A stretch of 64,000 nucleotides of DNA from Intestinimonas sp052065695 (GTDB lineage Bacteria; Bacillota; Clostridia; Oscillospirales; Oscillospiraceae), in contig NZ_JBQHTM010000005.1 of NCBI RefSeq assembly GCF_052065695.1, positions 47,039 through 111,038 of the forward strand, written 5' to 3'. The first letter of the stretch is position 1. Each line of letters opens with the position of its first letter. The position numbers and the translations under genes are program-made. Shown piece after piece: positions 8,297 through 16,557 of this stretch. The notes beneath the pieces are model-generated. The model was not told the origin of the DNA. It searched no databases and saw only the letters and a list, made by a program, of their open reading frames with translations.

Positions 8297-10026
8297 CAGC
8301 GGAGAAAGAGCGCGGCAAACCGCTCCAGGATCACGGCCAACTCCGCCCGAGTGGCGGTGCCTCCGGGAACCAGGGTGGTCTGAGTCCGGCCGGTGAGCAG
8401 GCCGTTGTCCACCGCCCAGGCCATGGCGGTCCGGGCGTAAGGGCTCACCTGGGCGGCATCCTTAAAGCCGGAGAGCTTGGCCCGGCCGGCGGTGTCGTAG
8501 CCCTGATATTGGGCGTAGCGGTAGAGCAGGGCGGCCAACTGTTCCCGGGTGACCGGGTCCTCCGGTCCAAAGCGGCCGTTTTCATAGCCCAGGACAATCC
8601 CTTCTTCCGCTGCCCAGGCTACTGCCTGGGTGTACCAGGTGTCGTCGGCCACATCGGGAAAGGAGGGGGTTTCCGCCTTGGGGCTGCCCGCCAGACGGTG
8701 GAGAATGGTGGCTGTCATACTCCGGCTGATGGACAGGTGGGGGGAGAATAGGTTAGCAGAGGTGCCGGTCATCCAGCCCTGCTCGTGGACGTAGGCCATG
8801 GCTGTGGCATACCAGGCGCCGGAGGAAACATCGGCAAAGGGACTGCCGTCCAACTGGGAGACGGCGCTTTCGATGAGAACGGCGCCCCCGTCCTGGGAGA
8901 GCTCCCAGAAGCCGATGCCCTGGAGGTCCAGATCCCGGGCCAGAGCGGCCTTTTCGGCCATGGACTGGGAGTCGTCATAGGAGAGGAAGCTGCCATTACC
9001 GTAGAGGTAGGGGACCCTGGCCTCGGCGTGCCGGAGCTGCCGGTAGGACGGGTCGGAGAGGTAGGTGGTCACCAGCGTGTCATAGGGAATGGAGCGGGCG
9101 GTAGTGAAGGTGCTATAAAGTCCGTTTTCGCTGCCGTTTACCCCGTCATAGCGGTAGCTGTAGAGGGGCATGCCCAGCACCAGCTTGTCTGCGGGCACGC
9201 CTTTTTCCAGATAGGCCTCCACGCTGCCGCTGACACTGTTCTGATAGTGTGGGGCTGAGCCAGAAGGCGTATAGAGGGGAGCATTAAAGTCGGCATACTT
9301 GTCCCAGGGGCCGTGGATGTCGTAGGCCATGAGGAAGATGTGGTCCACCACGTCGGCCACGGCGGTGGGCTGGATGTTGCCCAGGTACCAGTCCCCTGCA
9401 GCGCCGGCGATGGTGAGCTGGTAGTCCTTGCCATCCCGTTTTTCCTGACGGTCCAGCTCCTGGCGGATGGCCCGGAGGAGCAGGGTGAAGTTCTGCTTGT
9501 CCTAGGGGCGGTGGTGGGTGCCGGAGGTGCCACCGGAGACCGGGTACTCCCAGTCCAGATCGATGCCGTCCAGGTCATGGGCGGCAAGAAGCTTCGCGCA
9601 GCTCTGGGCAAAGGCGGTCCGTCCGGCGGCGGTGGCAGCCACATCGGAGAAGTGGGCGGAGTAGTCCCACCCACCAACCGACAGTATGAGCTTCAGATGG
9701 GGATATTCCTCTCGCAGGGCCCGGAGATCGGTAAAGTTTTTTTCGTCCTGCACGGGATTGTCCAGGGCCAGGGTGCCGGTATCCGGGTCAATCATGGCAA
9801 AGGCGTAATTGATGTGGGTCAGCAGGTGGGCGGGGATGTCCGAGGCACGGTAGCCCTGGTAGGCCGACCAGCCGGCGTAATAGCCCACCACCGTGCTCTG
9901 GGGATATGCGTATGTATCGTTGTCGGCCCCTGCGCCAGCGGGGACGGCTCCCACCGGTGGTCGCAGCAGCAGAAGAACGGCGCAAAGAAGGAAGGTGCGC
10001 CGCAGAAAAGGTTTTGGAAAAGACAT
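8296..10026 (-). pseudogene. GH18 chitinase-like surface protein with SLH repeats, interrupted by one in-frame TAG
   Basis: A minus-strand gene of 576 positions. It begins with a signal peptide (MSFPKPFLRRTFLLCAVLLL), then a GH18 barrel with the catalytic DGIDLDWE motif near residue 153-160. Three SLH repeats fill the last 180 residues or so and would anchor it to the cell wall. Codon 175 (forward bases 9502-9504) is TAG, and the frame continues unchanged on both sides. Related enzymes usually have a glutamate near this point (inference), so GAG to TAG is a likely route. The start has AAAGGAG six bases upstream. As read, the product stops before most of the barrel and all SLH repeats. Confidence 0.85.
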
Positions 10027-10128
10027 AGAACGCTCCTTTTTCGCGGATATATGCACTTATTGTACCTAAAATGGAGCGCAGAGACAAGAAAAGGATCTTC
10101 CCAGCTCTTCCGTGTGTTGGGTATAGAG

Positions 10129-10166
10129 GAAAAAGAATGCCGCCTGACCCGTGTGGGTCAGGCGGC
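10129..10166 (-). terminator. terminator of the kor operon
   Basis: A 12-bp perfect stem (GCCGCCTGACCC, 10139-10150, pairing with 10155-10166) with a four-base loop. On the minus strand it is followed by TTCTTTTTCC. It lies just past the last kor gene. Confidence 0.9.
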
Positions 10167-10180
10167 ATGTGCTTATTCTG

Positions 10181-10747
10181 TCAGCGGACACAGGAGGTGT
10201 TGGTGAGGCACTCCACAGCATTATAGCCGGCGTCAAAGGCCTTGGCATTGGACTCGTTAAATTTAGACTTGCCTTTCTTCTCGAACATGTGGTTCATGGC
10301 GGCGATGGCGGCCTCCTTTGTGAAGTCGCCCATGAGCTTGACAACAGCGCCGGTCATGACCACGTTGGCGCCCTTGGGGTTGCCCAGGGAGGTGGCGATC
10401 TCAGTGCAGTTGACGTGGACGTAGGTCACATCCTGCCTGGCATCATCGGAAATGGTGACGGTATCGCCCACCAGCACGGTGCCGCCGGGTGCCACGATTG
10501 GGAGGAACATATGGAGGGAGGGCTCATTCATGGCCAGCAGCAGGTCGGGCTGCTCCTGGGAGGGATTGTAGATGTAGTTTTCTGCGCAGTACTTCACCGT
10601 ACAGTTGGCGGTGCCGCCGCGCATGGCGGAGCCATAGGAGGGGACCCAAGTGACGTTCAGGCCCTCGGTAGCGGCAATGTCGGAAATGATGAGGCCCACA
10701 GTCAGAACGCCCTGTCCGCCGGAGCCGGCAAATACGATCTCTCTCAC
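10181..10747 (-). CDS. 2-oxoacid:ferredoxin oxidoreductase, gamma subunit
   Basis: A 188-residue gamma subunit of a CoA-dependent 2-oxoacid:ferredoxin oxidoreductase. The N-terminus REIVFAGSGGQGVLTVG and the WVPSYGSAMRGGTANC segment are typical of the catalytic gamma domain (KorC/VorA/PorG). With the alpha, beta and ferredoxin-like subunits upstream it would decarboxylate a 2-oxoacid to an acyl-CoA and reduce ferredoxin. Start and beta-subunit stop overlap (ATGA). The substrate (2-oxoglutarate, branched-chain 2-oxoacid or other) cannot be read from the sequence. The neighbourhood favours a substrate giving an acyl-CoA used by Ptb. Confidence 0.92.
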   Translation of the reverse strand: MREIVFAGSGGQGVLTVGLIISDIAATEGLNVTWVPSYGSAMRGGTANCTVKYCAENYIYNPSQEQPDLLLAMNEPSLHMFLPIVAPGGTVLVGDTVTISDDARQDVTYVHVNCTEIATSLGNPKGANVVMTGAVVKLMGDFTKEAAIAAMNHMFEKKGKSKFNESNAKAFDAGYNAVECLTNTSCVR

Positions 10748-11499
10748 TTCTGCTCCTCTCCTCTCTTCTTGAATTCACCGATGGGGTAATAGGGGATCAG
10801 TTCCTTTTCGATGCGCTCCATAGCCTTGACCGGGGTGAGACCCCAGTTGATGGGACAGGGAGAGAGAACTTCCACGATGGAGTAGCCCTCGTGGTTGAGC
10901 TGGGCCTGGAGGGCATTTTTGATGTAGCCCTTGAGCTTGTTGATGTTGGCGGGATTGGTGACGGTGCCCCGGGCGGCATAGGCGGCACCGGGGAACTCCT
11001 GGGCCACGATCTCCGGGAAGCGGATGGGGTAGCCGGTGACGGAGCAGTCACGGCCATAGATGGAGGTGGAGGTCTTCTGGCCCTCCATGGTGGTCAGGGA
11101 CATCTGGCCGCCGGTCATACCGAAGTTAGTGTTGTTGATGACGATGACAGTGATGTTCTCGTTGCGGTAGGCGGCGTTGAAGGTCTCGGCGATGCCGATG
11201 TTGTAGGCGTCACCGTCGCCCTGGTAGGAGACCACCAGGGTGTCGGGGCTCACCCGCTTCATGCCGGTGGCCACCGCGCCGGCGCGGCCGTGGCAGCAGT
11301 GGAGACGGTCACACTCCAGACCGGCGCCCAGGTTGGAGGAGCAGCCCACGCCGATGGGGAAGATGATGTTGTCCAGCTGGTCCAGCTCCTCCAGAGCCTC
11401 CATGATCAGACGGCTGACGATGCCGTGCCCACAGCCAGGACAAAAATCCATGGGTTTGTCCACCAGGGCAGGGACCTTTCTTTCACGGGTAGCGGCCAT
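10744..11499 (-). CDS. 2-oxoacid:ferredoxin oxidoreductase, beta subunit (thiamine diphosphate)
   Basis: A 251-residue thiamine-diphosphate subunit. The FCPGCGHGIVSRL segment near the N-terminus and the ThDP/Mg motif VSYQGDGDAYNIG with NNTNFGMTGGQ (about residues 92-130) define the family. PCPINWGLTPVKAM near the C-terminus is also conserved in KorB-type subunits. It is encoded between the alpha and gamma genes and overlaps gamma by four bases. It lacks the extra C-terminal extension of PorB-type pyruvate enzymes, which fits the Kor/Vor branch. Confidence 0.93.
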   Translation of the reverse strand: MAATRERKVPALVDKPMDFCPGCGHGIVSRLIMEALEELDQLDNIIFPIGVGCSSNLGAGLECDRLHCCHGRAGAVATGMKRVSPDTLVVSYQGDGDAYNIGIAETFNAAYRNENITVIVINNTNFGMTGGQMSLTTMEGQKTSTSIYGRDCSVTGYPIRFPEIVAQEFPGAAYAARGTVTNPANINKLKGYIKNALQAQLNHEGYSIVEVLSPCPINWGLTPVKAMERIEKELIPYYPIGEFKKRGEEQK

Positions 11500-11500
11500 A

Positions 11501-12562
11501 TCAATAGACCTCCTTTACTTCGCCGTTCTTGATCCGGTGATAATCGGCCTTGATGCTGCGGATGGGGGGCGTGTTATAGACGTATGTAAGAGCGTAGGCG
11601 GGGATATTGCGGTCCTTGTTGGTCTTTTTGATGTAGAGGGCGGCGTCGTCCACCAATTGGCCGGTGGCATTCTCCTCCACAGTGATGACGCCCTTGCAGG
11701 CGGGGTTGATCTTGGCAAAGGCTTTTTCCGGGAAGGGCCAGGCGGTGATGGGACGGATGAGGCCCACCTTCTCGCCTTCGGCCCGCAGCTCACGGATGGT
11801 GCCCAAGGTGGCCCGGCCGGGAACGCCGTAGGCCACGAACACGTAGTCGGCATCCTCAACGCCTTCGTCGAACCAGCGCTGCTCGTTCTCCTTGATGGCG
11901 GCGTACTTCTCACGCAGCTCCACAGCCTCCTTGCGGGAGTCCCGTTCGAAGATACCGATCTTTTTATAGTCGTACTTGCCGGTGAGGGCCCAGGGGGTCC
12001 GCTTGGTCTCCACGAAATCGGGGAGGGTGACCGGCTCCATCATCTGGCCCAGCGTGCCCTCGCCCATCATGACCACTACGATGCGGTACTTCTCAGAGAG
12101 TTCATAGGCGGGGAGCATCAGGTCCACGAACTCCTGTACAGAGGAGGGACAGAGGACGATGCAACGGTAGTCGCCCTGACCGCCGCCACGGGTCTCTCGG
12201 TTGTAATCGCACTGGGCGGTGAAGAGAGTGCCCAGGCCATTGCCGTAACGGACCTGGGTGATGACCACGGCGGGGAGACCCTCGTCGCATAGGGTGGAGA
12301 TGCCCTCCTGCTTCAGGGAGATACCCGGGCCAGAGGAGGCGGTGAGGGCCCGAACACCACAGGCAGAGGCGCCGATGACCATGTTGATGCCGGCCAGCTC
12401 GCTCTCGGCCTGGACAAAGGAACCGCCGACCTCCGCCATACGCCAGGACAGATATTCCATGATCTCGCTGGAAGGGGTGATAGGATAGCCAGCATAGAAC
12501 CGCGCGCCTGCCCGGACGGCGGCCTCTGCGATGGCCTCGTTGCCTTTCATCATTTCAGCCAT
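11501..12562 (-). CDS. 2-oxoacid:ferredoxin oxidoreductase, alpha subunit (VorB/KorA-like)
   Basis: A 353-residue alpha subunit. The motifs GNEAIAEAAVRAGARFYAGY, PITPSSEIMEY, ASSGPGISLKQEG and the C-terminal domain with GLIRPITAWPFPEKAF are typical of VorB/KorA subunits that bind substrate next to the thiamine site. It follows the ferredoxin gene by 25 bases and abuts the beta gene. Alpha subunits of this length fit enzymes for 2-oxoglutarate or branched-chain 2-oxoacids; the pyruvate enzyme is usually longer (family knowledge). Confidence 0.93.
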   Translation of the reverse strand: MAEMMKGNEAIAEAAVRAGARFYAGYPITPSSEIMEYLSWRMAEVGGSFVQAESELAGINMVIGASACGVRALTASSGPGISLKQEGISTLCDEGLPAVVITQVRYGNGLGTLFTAQCDYNRETRGGGQGDYRCIVLCPSSVQEFVDLMLPAYELSEKYRIVVVMMGEGTLGQMMEPVTLPDFVETKRTPWALTGKYDYKKIGIFERDSRKEAVELREKYAAIKENEQRWFDEGVEDADYVFVAYGVPGRATLGTIRELRAEGEKVGLIRPITAWPFPEKAFAKINPACKGVITVEENATGQLVDDAALYIKKTNKDRNIPAYALTYVYNTPPIRSIKADYHRIKNGEVKEVY

Positions 12563-12587
12563 GTCGTATATACTCCTTTCCGCTCAC

Positions 12588-12785
12588 TCAGCCCAGGACG
12601 TGGAACACGCCGTCGGGACACACGGTGTAACAGATGCCGCAGCCAATGCAGGCTTCGTCGTCGATCTGCACAGGGTAATACCCGGCATCGTTGAGCTCAG
12701 TCGACTTGCTGATGCACTTTTTGGGGCAGTTGTGGATGCAAAGGCCGCATTCCTTGCACCGCGCCCGGTTGATTTCGACCTTCAT
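12588..12785 (-). CDS. 2x[4Fe-4S] ferredoxin-like delta subunit
   Basis: A 65-residue ferredoxin domain with two cysteine sets, CKECGLCIHNCPKKC and CIGCGICYTVCPD, each able to hold a [4Fe-4S] cluster. It is the first gene of the kor operon and would pass electrons from the thiamine site to free ferredoxin. The start at 12785 is chosen because GGAGGG lies six bases upstream; an earlier ATG at 12803 has no such site. The operon promoter and two operator-like repeats are immediately upstream. Confidence 0.93.
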   Translation of the reverse strand: MKVEINRARCKECGLCIHNCPKKCISKSTELNDAGYYPVQIDDEACIGCGICYTVCPDGVFHVLG

Positions 12786-12808
12786 CTGGGTCCCTCCATT
12801 CACTATTT

Positions 12809-12845
12809 GTTCCGTAGAATAGAACTATGTTCCGATATTTAGAGC
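12809..12845. promoter_or_regulatory. tandem operator-like inverted repeats at the kor promoter
   Basis: Two 17-bp sites with 5-7-5 symmetry, exactly 20 bp apart: GTTCCGTAGAATAGAAC (12809-12825) and GTTCCGATATTTAGAGC (12829-12845, one mismatch in the right arm). The second touches the -10 element of the minus-strand promoter; the first lies just past the start site. Related repeats flank iclR and buk, so the local IclR protein is the likely binder (inference). Confidence 0.7.
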
Positions 12846-12871
12846 ATACACCCACCGCCTGCCCATGTCAA
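12843..12871 (-). promoter_or_regulatory. promoter of the kor operon
   Basis: On the minus strand TTGACA (12866-12871), a 17-bp spacer and TATGCT (12843-12848). The same -35, spacer length and -10 are used by the buk promoter at 13842-13870. Confidence 0.85.
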
Positions 12872-12908
12872 TACCTCCCGGAAGGAAAATTTAGCGGATA
12901 TGAAAATT

Positions 12909-12957
12909 GTTTCACTGTGTGGAACAGCTTGACACCGATTTGGAAGTGTAGTTTAAT
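12909..12957 (+). promoter_or_regulatory. iclR promoter with upstream operator-like repeat
   Basis: TTGACA (12929-12934), 17 bp, TTTAAT (12952-12957), about 40 bases ahead of the iclR start. Immediately upstream is GTTTCACTGTGTGGAAC (12909-12925), with the same 5-7-5 architecture as the kor and buk repeats. This suggests autoregulation. Confidence 0.75.
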
Positions 12958-12996
12958 TATGGTTGAAAATTGCGAGTGTTTAGGGAGGAATGTCGT

Positions 12997-13761
12997 GTGT
13001 CTGACATCATTCAGTCGGTGGACCGGGCTCTGGAGATCATGATCTATCTGTACCATGAGGGGAAGGAGACCAGCATTACCAAGATCGCGGCGGACCTGGG
13101 CGTCTATAAGAGCACGGTATACCGCACACTGGTGACCCTGGAGAACCGTGGTTTTGTCCGCAAAAATCCAGAGACGGAAAAATACTGGCTGGGAAACCGT
13201 CTGTTCGTCCTGGGGAAGGGGGTAGAAAACCGGATGGGGCTGCCGGAGATCGTCCGTCCCTATGCAAAAAAGCTCTATGACGCCTATTGCGAGGTAGTCA
13301 ATGTCTCCATTCTTGAACGCAATCCGGACGATGTCTACCGCAGCGTCATCATCCTGAAGGAGGAGAGCAACCGGCAGGTTCTCACTGTCAACCCGCCGGT
13401 GGGGTCCAGCAGCGAGTGCTACTGCTCTTCGGTGGGCAAATGCCTGTTGGCATACAGCGCCGACATTGACCTTGGCGTTTATGAGACCCACCCGATGCGT
13501 CCTCACACCGACCATACGATTACCACAGTGGCGGCACTGCGGTCAGAACTGGCGAAGGTTCGGGATCGGGGCTATGCCTTGGACCACGAGGAGCTGGAAT
13601 ATGGTCTGACGTGCATTGGTGCGCCTATTTTGGACCAAAAGGGGGAGGCAGTGGCAGCCATCAGTCTCTCCGGCCCCACCAGCCGCATGCTCTCCGGCGA
13701 TATTGAGGAGCGGATCGAAGCGGTCAAGCGGATCGCCCGAGAAATTTCCAGTAACTTTTGA
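12997..13761 (+). CDS. IclR family transcriptional regulator
   Basis: A 254-residue regulator with an N-terminal winged helix-turn-helix (about residues 3-65; SVDRALEIMIYLYHEG, then KIAADLGVYKSTVYRTL) and a C-terminal IclR effector domain (about 80-250; CYCSSVGKCLLAY, GLTCIGAPILDQKGE, AAISLSGP). The GTG at 12997 is chosen because AGGGAGGA ends seven bases before it; an upstream in-frame TTG lacks a site. It sits between the divergent kor and buk operons. Similar 17-bp dyads at all three promoters make it their likely regulator. The effector is probably a pathway hydroxyacid, oxoacid or acyl-CoA (inference). Confidence 0.92.
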   Translation: MSDIIQSVDRALEIMIYLYHEGKETSITKIAADLGVYKSTVYRTLVTLENRGFVRKNPETEKYWLGNRLFVLGKGVENRMGLPEIVRPYAKKLYDAYCEVVNVSILERNPDDVYRSVIILKEESNRQVLTVNPPVGSSSECYCSSVGKCLLAYSADIDLGVYETHPMRPHTDHTITTVAALRSELAKVRDRGYALDHEELEYGLTCIGAPILDQKGEAVAAISLSGPTSRMLSGDIEERIEAVKRIAREISSNF

Positions 13762-13773
13762 CACCAGGTTTCT

Positions 13774-13790
13774 GTTCCGCCACATGGGAC
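13774..13790. promoter_or_regulatory. operator-like repeat upstream of the buk promoter
   Basis: GTTCCGCCACATGGGAC: a left arm identical to the kor sites and a right arm with one mismatch, in the same 5-7-5 spacing, 13 bp after the iclR stop. Confidence 0.5.
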
Positions 13791-13841
13791 ACGTGTTTTA
13801 AATGCATAAAAAATCATTGTGATTTTGTACAAAAAGTATGC

Positions 13842-13870
13842 TTGACATTTCCAGAGAATGGGGGTATGCT
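13842..13870 (+). promoter_or_regulatory. promoter of the buk operon
   Basis: TTGACA (13842-13847), 17-bp spacer, TATGCT (13865-13870). It drives a leader of about 100 bases to the buk start. Confidence 0.88.
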
Positions 13871-13911
13871 CAACAGCGTAATGGGAAGAAGCGCCGCGCG
13901 TTTCTTTCTTT

Positions 13912-13948
13912 TCCGACAATATAGGAACATTGTTCTGAAGAATAGAAC
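13912..13948. promoter_or_regulatory. operator-like repeats in the buk leader
   Basis: GTTCTGAAGAATAGAAC (13932-13948) is a near-copy of the first kor site (GTTCCGTAGAATAGAAC) and can be read as a 7-bp perfect dyad TTGTTCT/AGAACAA. Twenty bp upstream, 13912-13928 ends in GGAAC but has a poor left arm, echoing the 20-bp tandem spacing at kor. Confidence 0.65.
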
Positions 13949-13973
13949 AATAAAGAAAGGCGGGGAAAGGAAC

Positions 13974-15035
13974 ATGAAGATCCTGGTCATCAATCCGGGT
14001 GGCACTTCCACGAAGATCGCGGTTTTTGAGGACGACAAGCAACTCTTCAAGGCCAATATCACCCATACGGCGGAGGACCTGAAGCCCTTTCACAAGGTAT
14101 TCAATCAATTCGGCTATCGGAAGGAGCTTATCTTGCGGGCGGTCACAGAGCAGGGCATCGAGTTGAAGGCGCTCTCCGCCGTGGCCGGTCGGGGCGGCCT
14201 GATGGAGCCTATTCCGGGCGGAACTTACGCCGTCAATGACCGTATGGTGGAGGATATGCGCAACGCCGTCCACGGAGAACATCCCTCCAACCTGGGCTCT
14301 GTGCTGGCCAAGGAGATCGGCGATGAGCTGGGGATTCCCTCTTTCGTGGTAGACCCCGTCTCTGTGGATGAGCTCATGCCTATAGCCAGGATCTCCGGCA
14401 TCTCCGATCTGGAGCGGCCCAGCTGGTTCCACGCCCTCAACCACAAGGCGGTGGCCCGGTGGGCGGCGGAACGGGTGGGGAAGCCCTATGAAGAATGTGA
14501 CCTCATCGTGGCCCATCTGGGCTCCGGCAACTCTATCGTGGCCCATAAGCACGGCCTAATGATCGACGGTAGCGGTGGCCGGACCAATGGTCCCTTCTCT
14601 CCCGAGCGCAGCGGCGGCTTGCCCACCTATCCGCTGGTGGAGCTGTGTTACTCCGGGAAATACACCCATGAGGAAATGGTGGCGAAGCTCAGCTCTGTGG
14701 GTGGTATGTACGACTATCTGGGTACCAAGGATGCCCAGGAAGTGGAGCGGCGCATGGCTGAGGGCGATGAAAAAGCAAAGCTGGTCTATGAGGCCTATGT
14801 CTATGCCATCGCCAAGGAGATCTGCTCCTACGCTGCCGCTTTTGAGGGGAAGGTGGACCGTATCGTACTCACCGGCGGAATTGCCCACTCCGAGTACGTG
14901 GTCCGTGAGGTGGGCCGTATGACGGCCTTCCTGGCCCCCATGGAAGTGGTGGCTGGCGAGTTTGAAATGGAGGCACTGGCCTTGGGAGCCCTGCGGGTGC
15001 TCCGTGGGGAGGAGACGGCAAAGGTCTACCAATGA
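13974..15035 (+). CDS. buk: butyrate kinase
   Basis: A 353-residue acetate/butyrate kinase-family enzyme that transfers phosphate between an acyl-phosphate and ADP, giving ATP and a short-chain acid. The N-terminal phosphate-binding stretch MKILVINPGGTSTKIAVF, the GRGGLMEPIPGGTY loop, HLGSGNSIVAHKHG and C-terminal LTGGIAHSEYVV are typical of Buk. The ATG at 13974 has GGGGAAAGGAA just upstream. It is first in an operon with ptb two genes later. Buk enzymes often accept isobutyrate and other branched acids, so butyrate need not be the product. Confidence 0.94.
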   Translation: MKILVINPGGTSTKIAVFEDDKQLFKANITHTAEDLKPFHKVFNQFGYRKELILRAVTEQGIELKALSAVAGRGGLMEPIPGGTYAVNDRMVEDMRNAVHGEHPSNLGSVLAKEIGDELGIPSFVVDPVSVDELMPIARISGISDLERPSWFHALNHKAVARWAAERVGKPYEECDLIVAHLGSGNSIVAHKHGLMIDGSGGRTNGPFSPERSGGLPTYPLVELCYSGKYTHEEMVAKLSSVGGMYDYLGTKDAQEVERRMAEGDEKAKLVYEAYVYAIAKEICSYAAAFEGKVDRIVLTGGIAHSEYVVREVGRMTAFLAPMEVVAGEFEMEALALGALRVLRGEETAKVYQ

Positions 15036-15119
15036 GCGGAAAGCTCCCAACCGTCGCCTGCGTCCTGTGAGGAGGCAGGTGGGAAAGGAAGGATAACATG
15101 GAGAAAGAGGGCGGCCATC

Positions 15120-16556
15120 TTGTCTCAACCCGAATGTAGGACCAAGCGCGAACCAAGCGTTGGAATGTCCCTTGTGGTATTCCTAATCGCTATGGGGATC
15201 ATGCTCTTCGGACTGGTGATCTTTGAACTGGATATTCATATTGTCATGCTAGTGGCCCTGGCCTTTGCCTGCATTGCCTCGGCTCCGCTTGGATATAGCT
15301 TTGATGACCTGTTGGAATGCATGAAGAAAACGCTGGGTCAGTCCATGTCGGCCATGGTGATCTTCATTTTCATTGGCCTCATCATCGCAGCATGGATCTT
15401 CTCCGGAACGGTGCCGGCGCTGATCTATTACGGACTGCACTACATCACGCCCAAATTGTTTCTCCCAGTTGGCCTTCTGCTGTGCAGCCTGACCTCCATG
15501 TCCATCGGTACTTCCTGGGGGACAGTGGGGACCATGGGACTGGCCATGATGGGGATCGGCGCCGGAATGGGGATTCCGGCTGGGCTGACCGCCGGCATGG
15601 TGCTGTGTGGGGCCTCCTTCGGCGACAAGATGTCCCCCATTTCTGATACCACGAATCTGGCGCCGGCGGCAGCGGGGACGACCTTGCAGCGGCATATCAG
15701 CAGCATGTGGATGACCACACTTCCGGCCTATATCATCGTCTTTGTGATCTTCACGATCATTGGTCTTTTTTATCAGGATGGGCAGATGGATTACACCACC
15801 ATTAATACTTTTATCGACATGATTGGAACAACGTTCTATATTTCGCCTGTTCTTTTGCTGCCTGTTGTGGTTCTGCTGGTGCTCAATATCCGGCAGTTCC
15901 CCGCCATACCGGGTATGGCCATCGGTACGCTGCTGGCAGTCATTCTGGCAGTGGTGGTGCAGGGGGTCAGCATCCGGGATGTGATCTCGGGCCTGAACTA
16001 CGGCTACACCGCCTCCACCGGTGTGGAGATGGTGGACACCCTGCTCCAGAGGGGCGGGATCCAGAGTATGATGTATACCTTCTCGCTGGCCTGCATTGCG
16101 ATCTCCTTCGGCGGTGTCATGGAGCGGGTGGGGTATCTGCATAAAGTCGTAGGACTGGTGGTCTCAAAGGTCAAGTCAGACAAAATGATGGTGCCGTTGG
16201 TCATCGGATCGGCCACCGTGGGCACCATGGTCATGGGCGAGGTCTACCTTACCCTAGTGCTCAACGGTAACCTGTTCCGGGAGACCTTCAAGGAGCGTGG
16301 ACTGCGTCCTGAGATGCTCTCCCGGCTGCTGGAAGAGGGTGGCACCCTGACCCAGGTCTTTGTCCCCTGGTCCACCACCAGCATGTTTGTCACGGCAGCG
16401 CTGGGAGTCTCCACTGCGGAATACTGGAGATTTGCCCTGCTGCACTATATCAATCCACTGCTCTCGATTGTACTTTGTTTCTTTGGGTACGGCGTACTGT
16501 ATATCAACAAACCTTGCCGCTGGGACAAGAGATGCGGCCCTGTGGAGGAGTCATGA
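15120..16556 (+). CDS. NhaC-family Na+/H+ antiporter
   Basis: A 478-residue polytopic membrane protein with about eleven to twelve hydrophobic segments. The SMSIGTSWGTVGTMG segment (about 122-136) and GASFGDKMSPISDTTNLAP (about 163-181) are hallmarks of NhaC antiporters. The likely start is TTG at 15120 with GAGGGCGG upstream; an ATG at 15164 (MSLVVFLIAMG) is the alternative. A 13-codon frame at 15099-15140 with a better ribosome site overlaps the start and may couple translation. Its place between buk and ptb suggests pH or ion balance during acid export, or transport of an organic acid. Confidence 0.88.
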   Translation: MSQPECRTKREPSVGMSLVVFLIAMGIMLFGLVIFELDIHIVMLVALAFACIASAPLGYSFDDLLECMKKTLGQSMSAMVIFIFIGLIIAAWIFSGTVPALIYYGLHYITPKLFLPVGLLLCSLTSMSIGTSWGTVGTMGLAMMGIGAGMGIPAGLTAGMVLCGASFGDKMSPISDTTNLAPAAAGTTLQRHISSMWMTTLPAYIIVFVIFTIIGLFYQDGQMDYTTINTFIDMIGTTFYISPVLLLPVVVLLVLNIRQFPAIPGMAIGTLLAVILAVVVQGVSIRDVISGLNYGYTASTGVEMVDTLLQRGGIQSMMYTFSLACIAISFGGVMERVGYLHKVVGLVVSKVKSDKMMVPLVIGSATVGTMVMGEVYLTLVLNGNLFRETFKERGLRPEMLSRLLEEGGTLTQVFVPWSTTSMFVTAALGVSTAEYWRFALLHYINPLLSIVLCFFGYGVLYINKPCRWDKRCGPVEES

Positions 16557-16557
16557 A

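Noticed and set aside
15099..15140. A 13-codon frame with a good ribosome site overlapping the nhaC start
   Set aside because: Too short to call a gene. It might couple translation of nhaC, but nothing in the sequence decides this.
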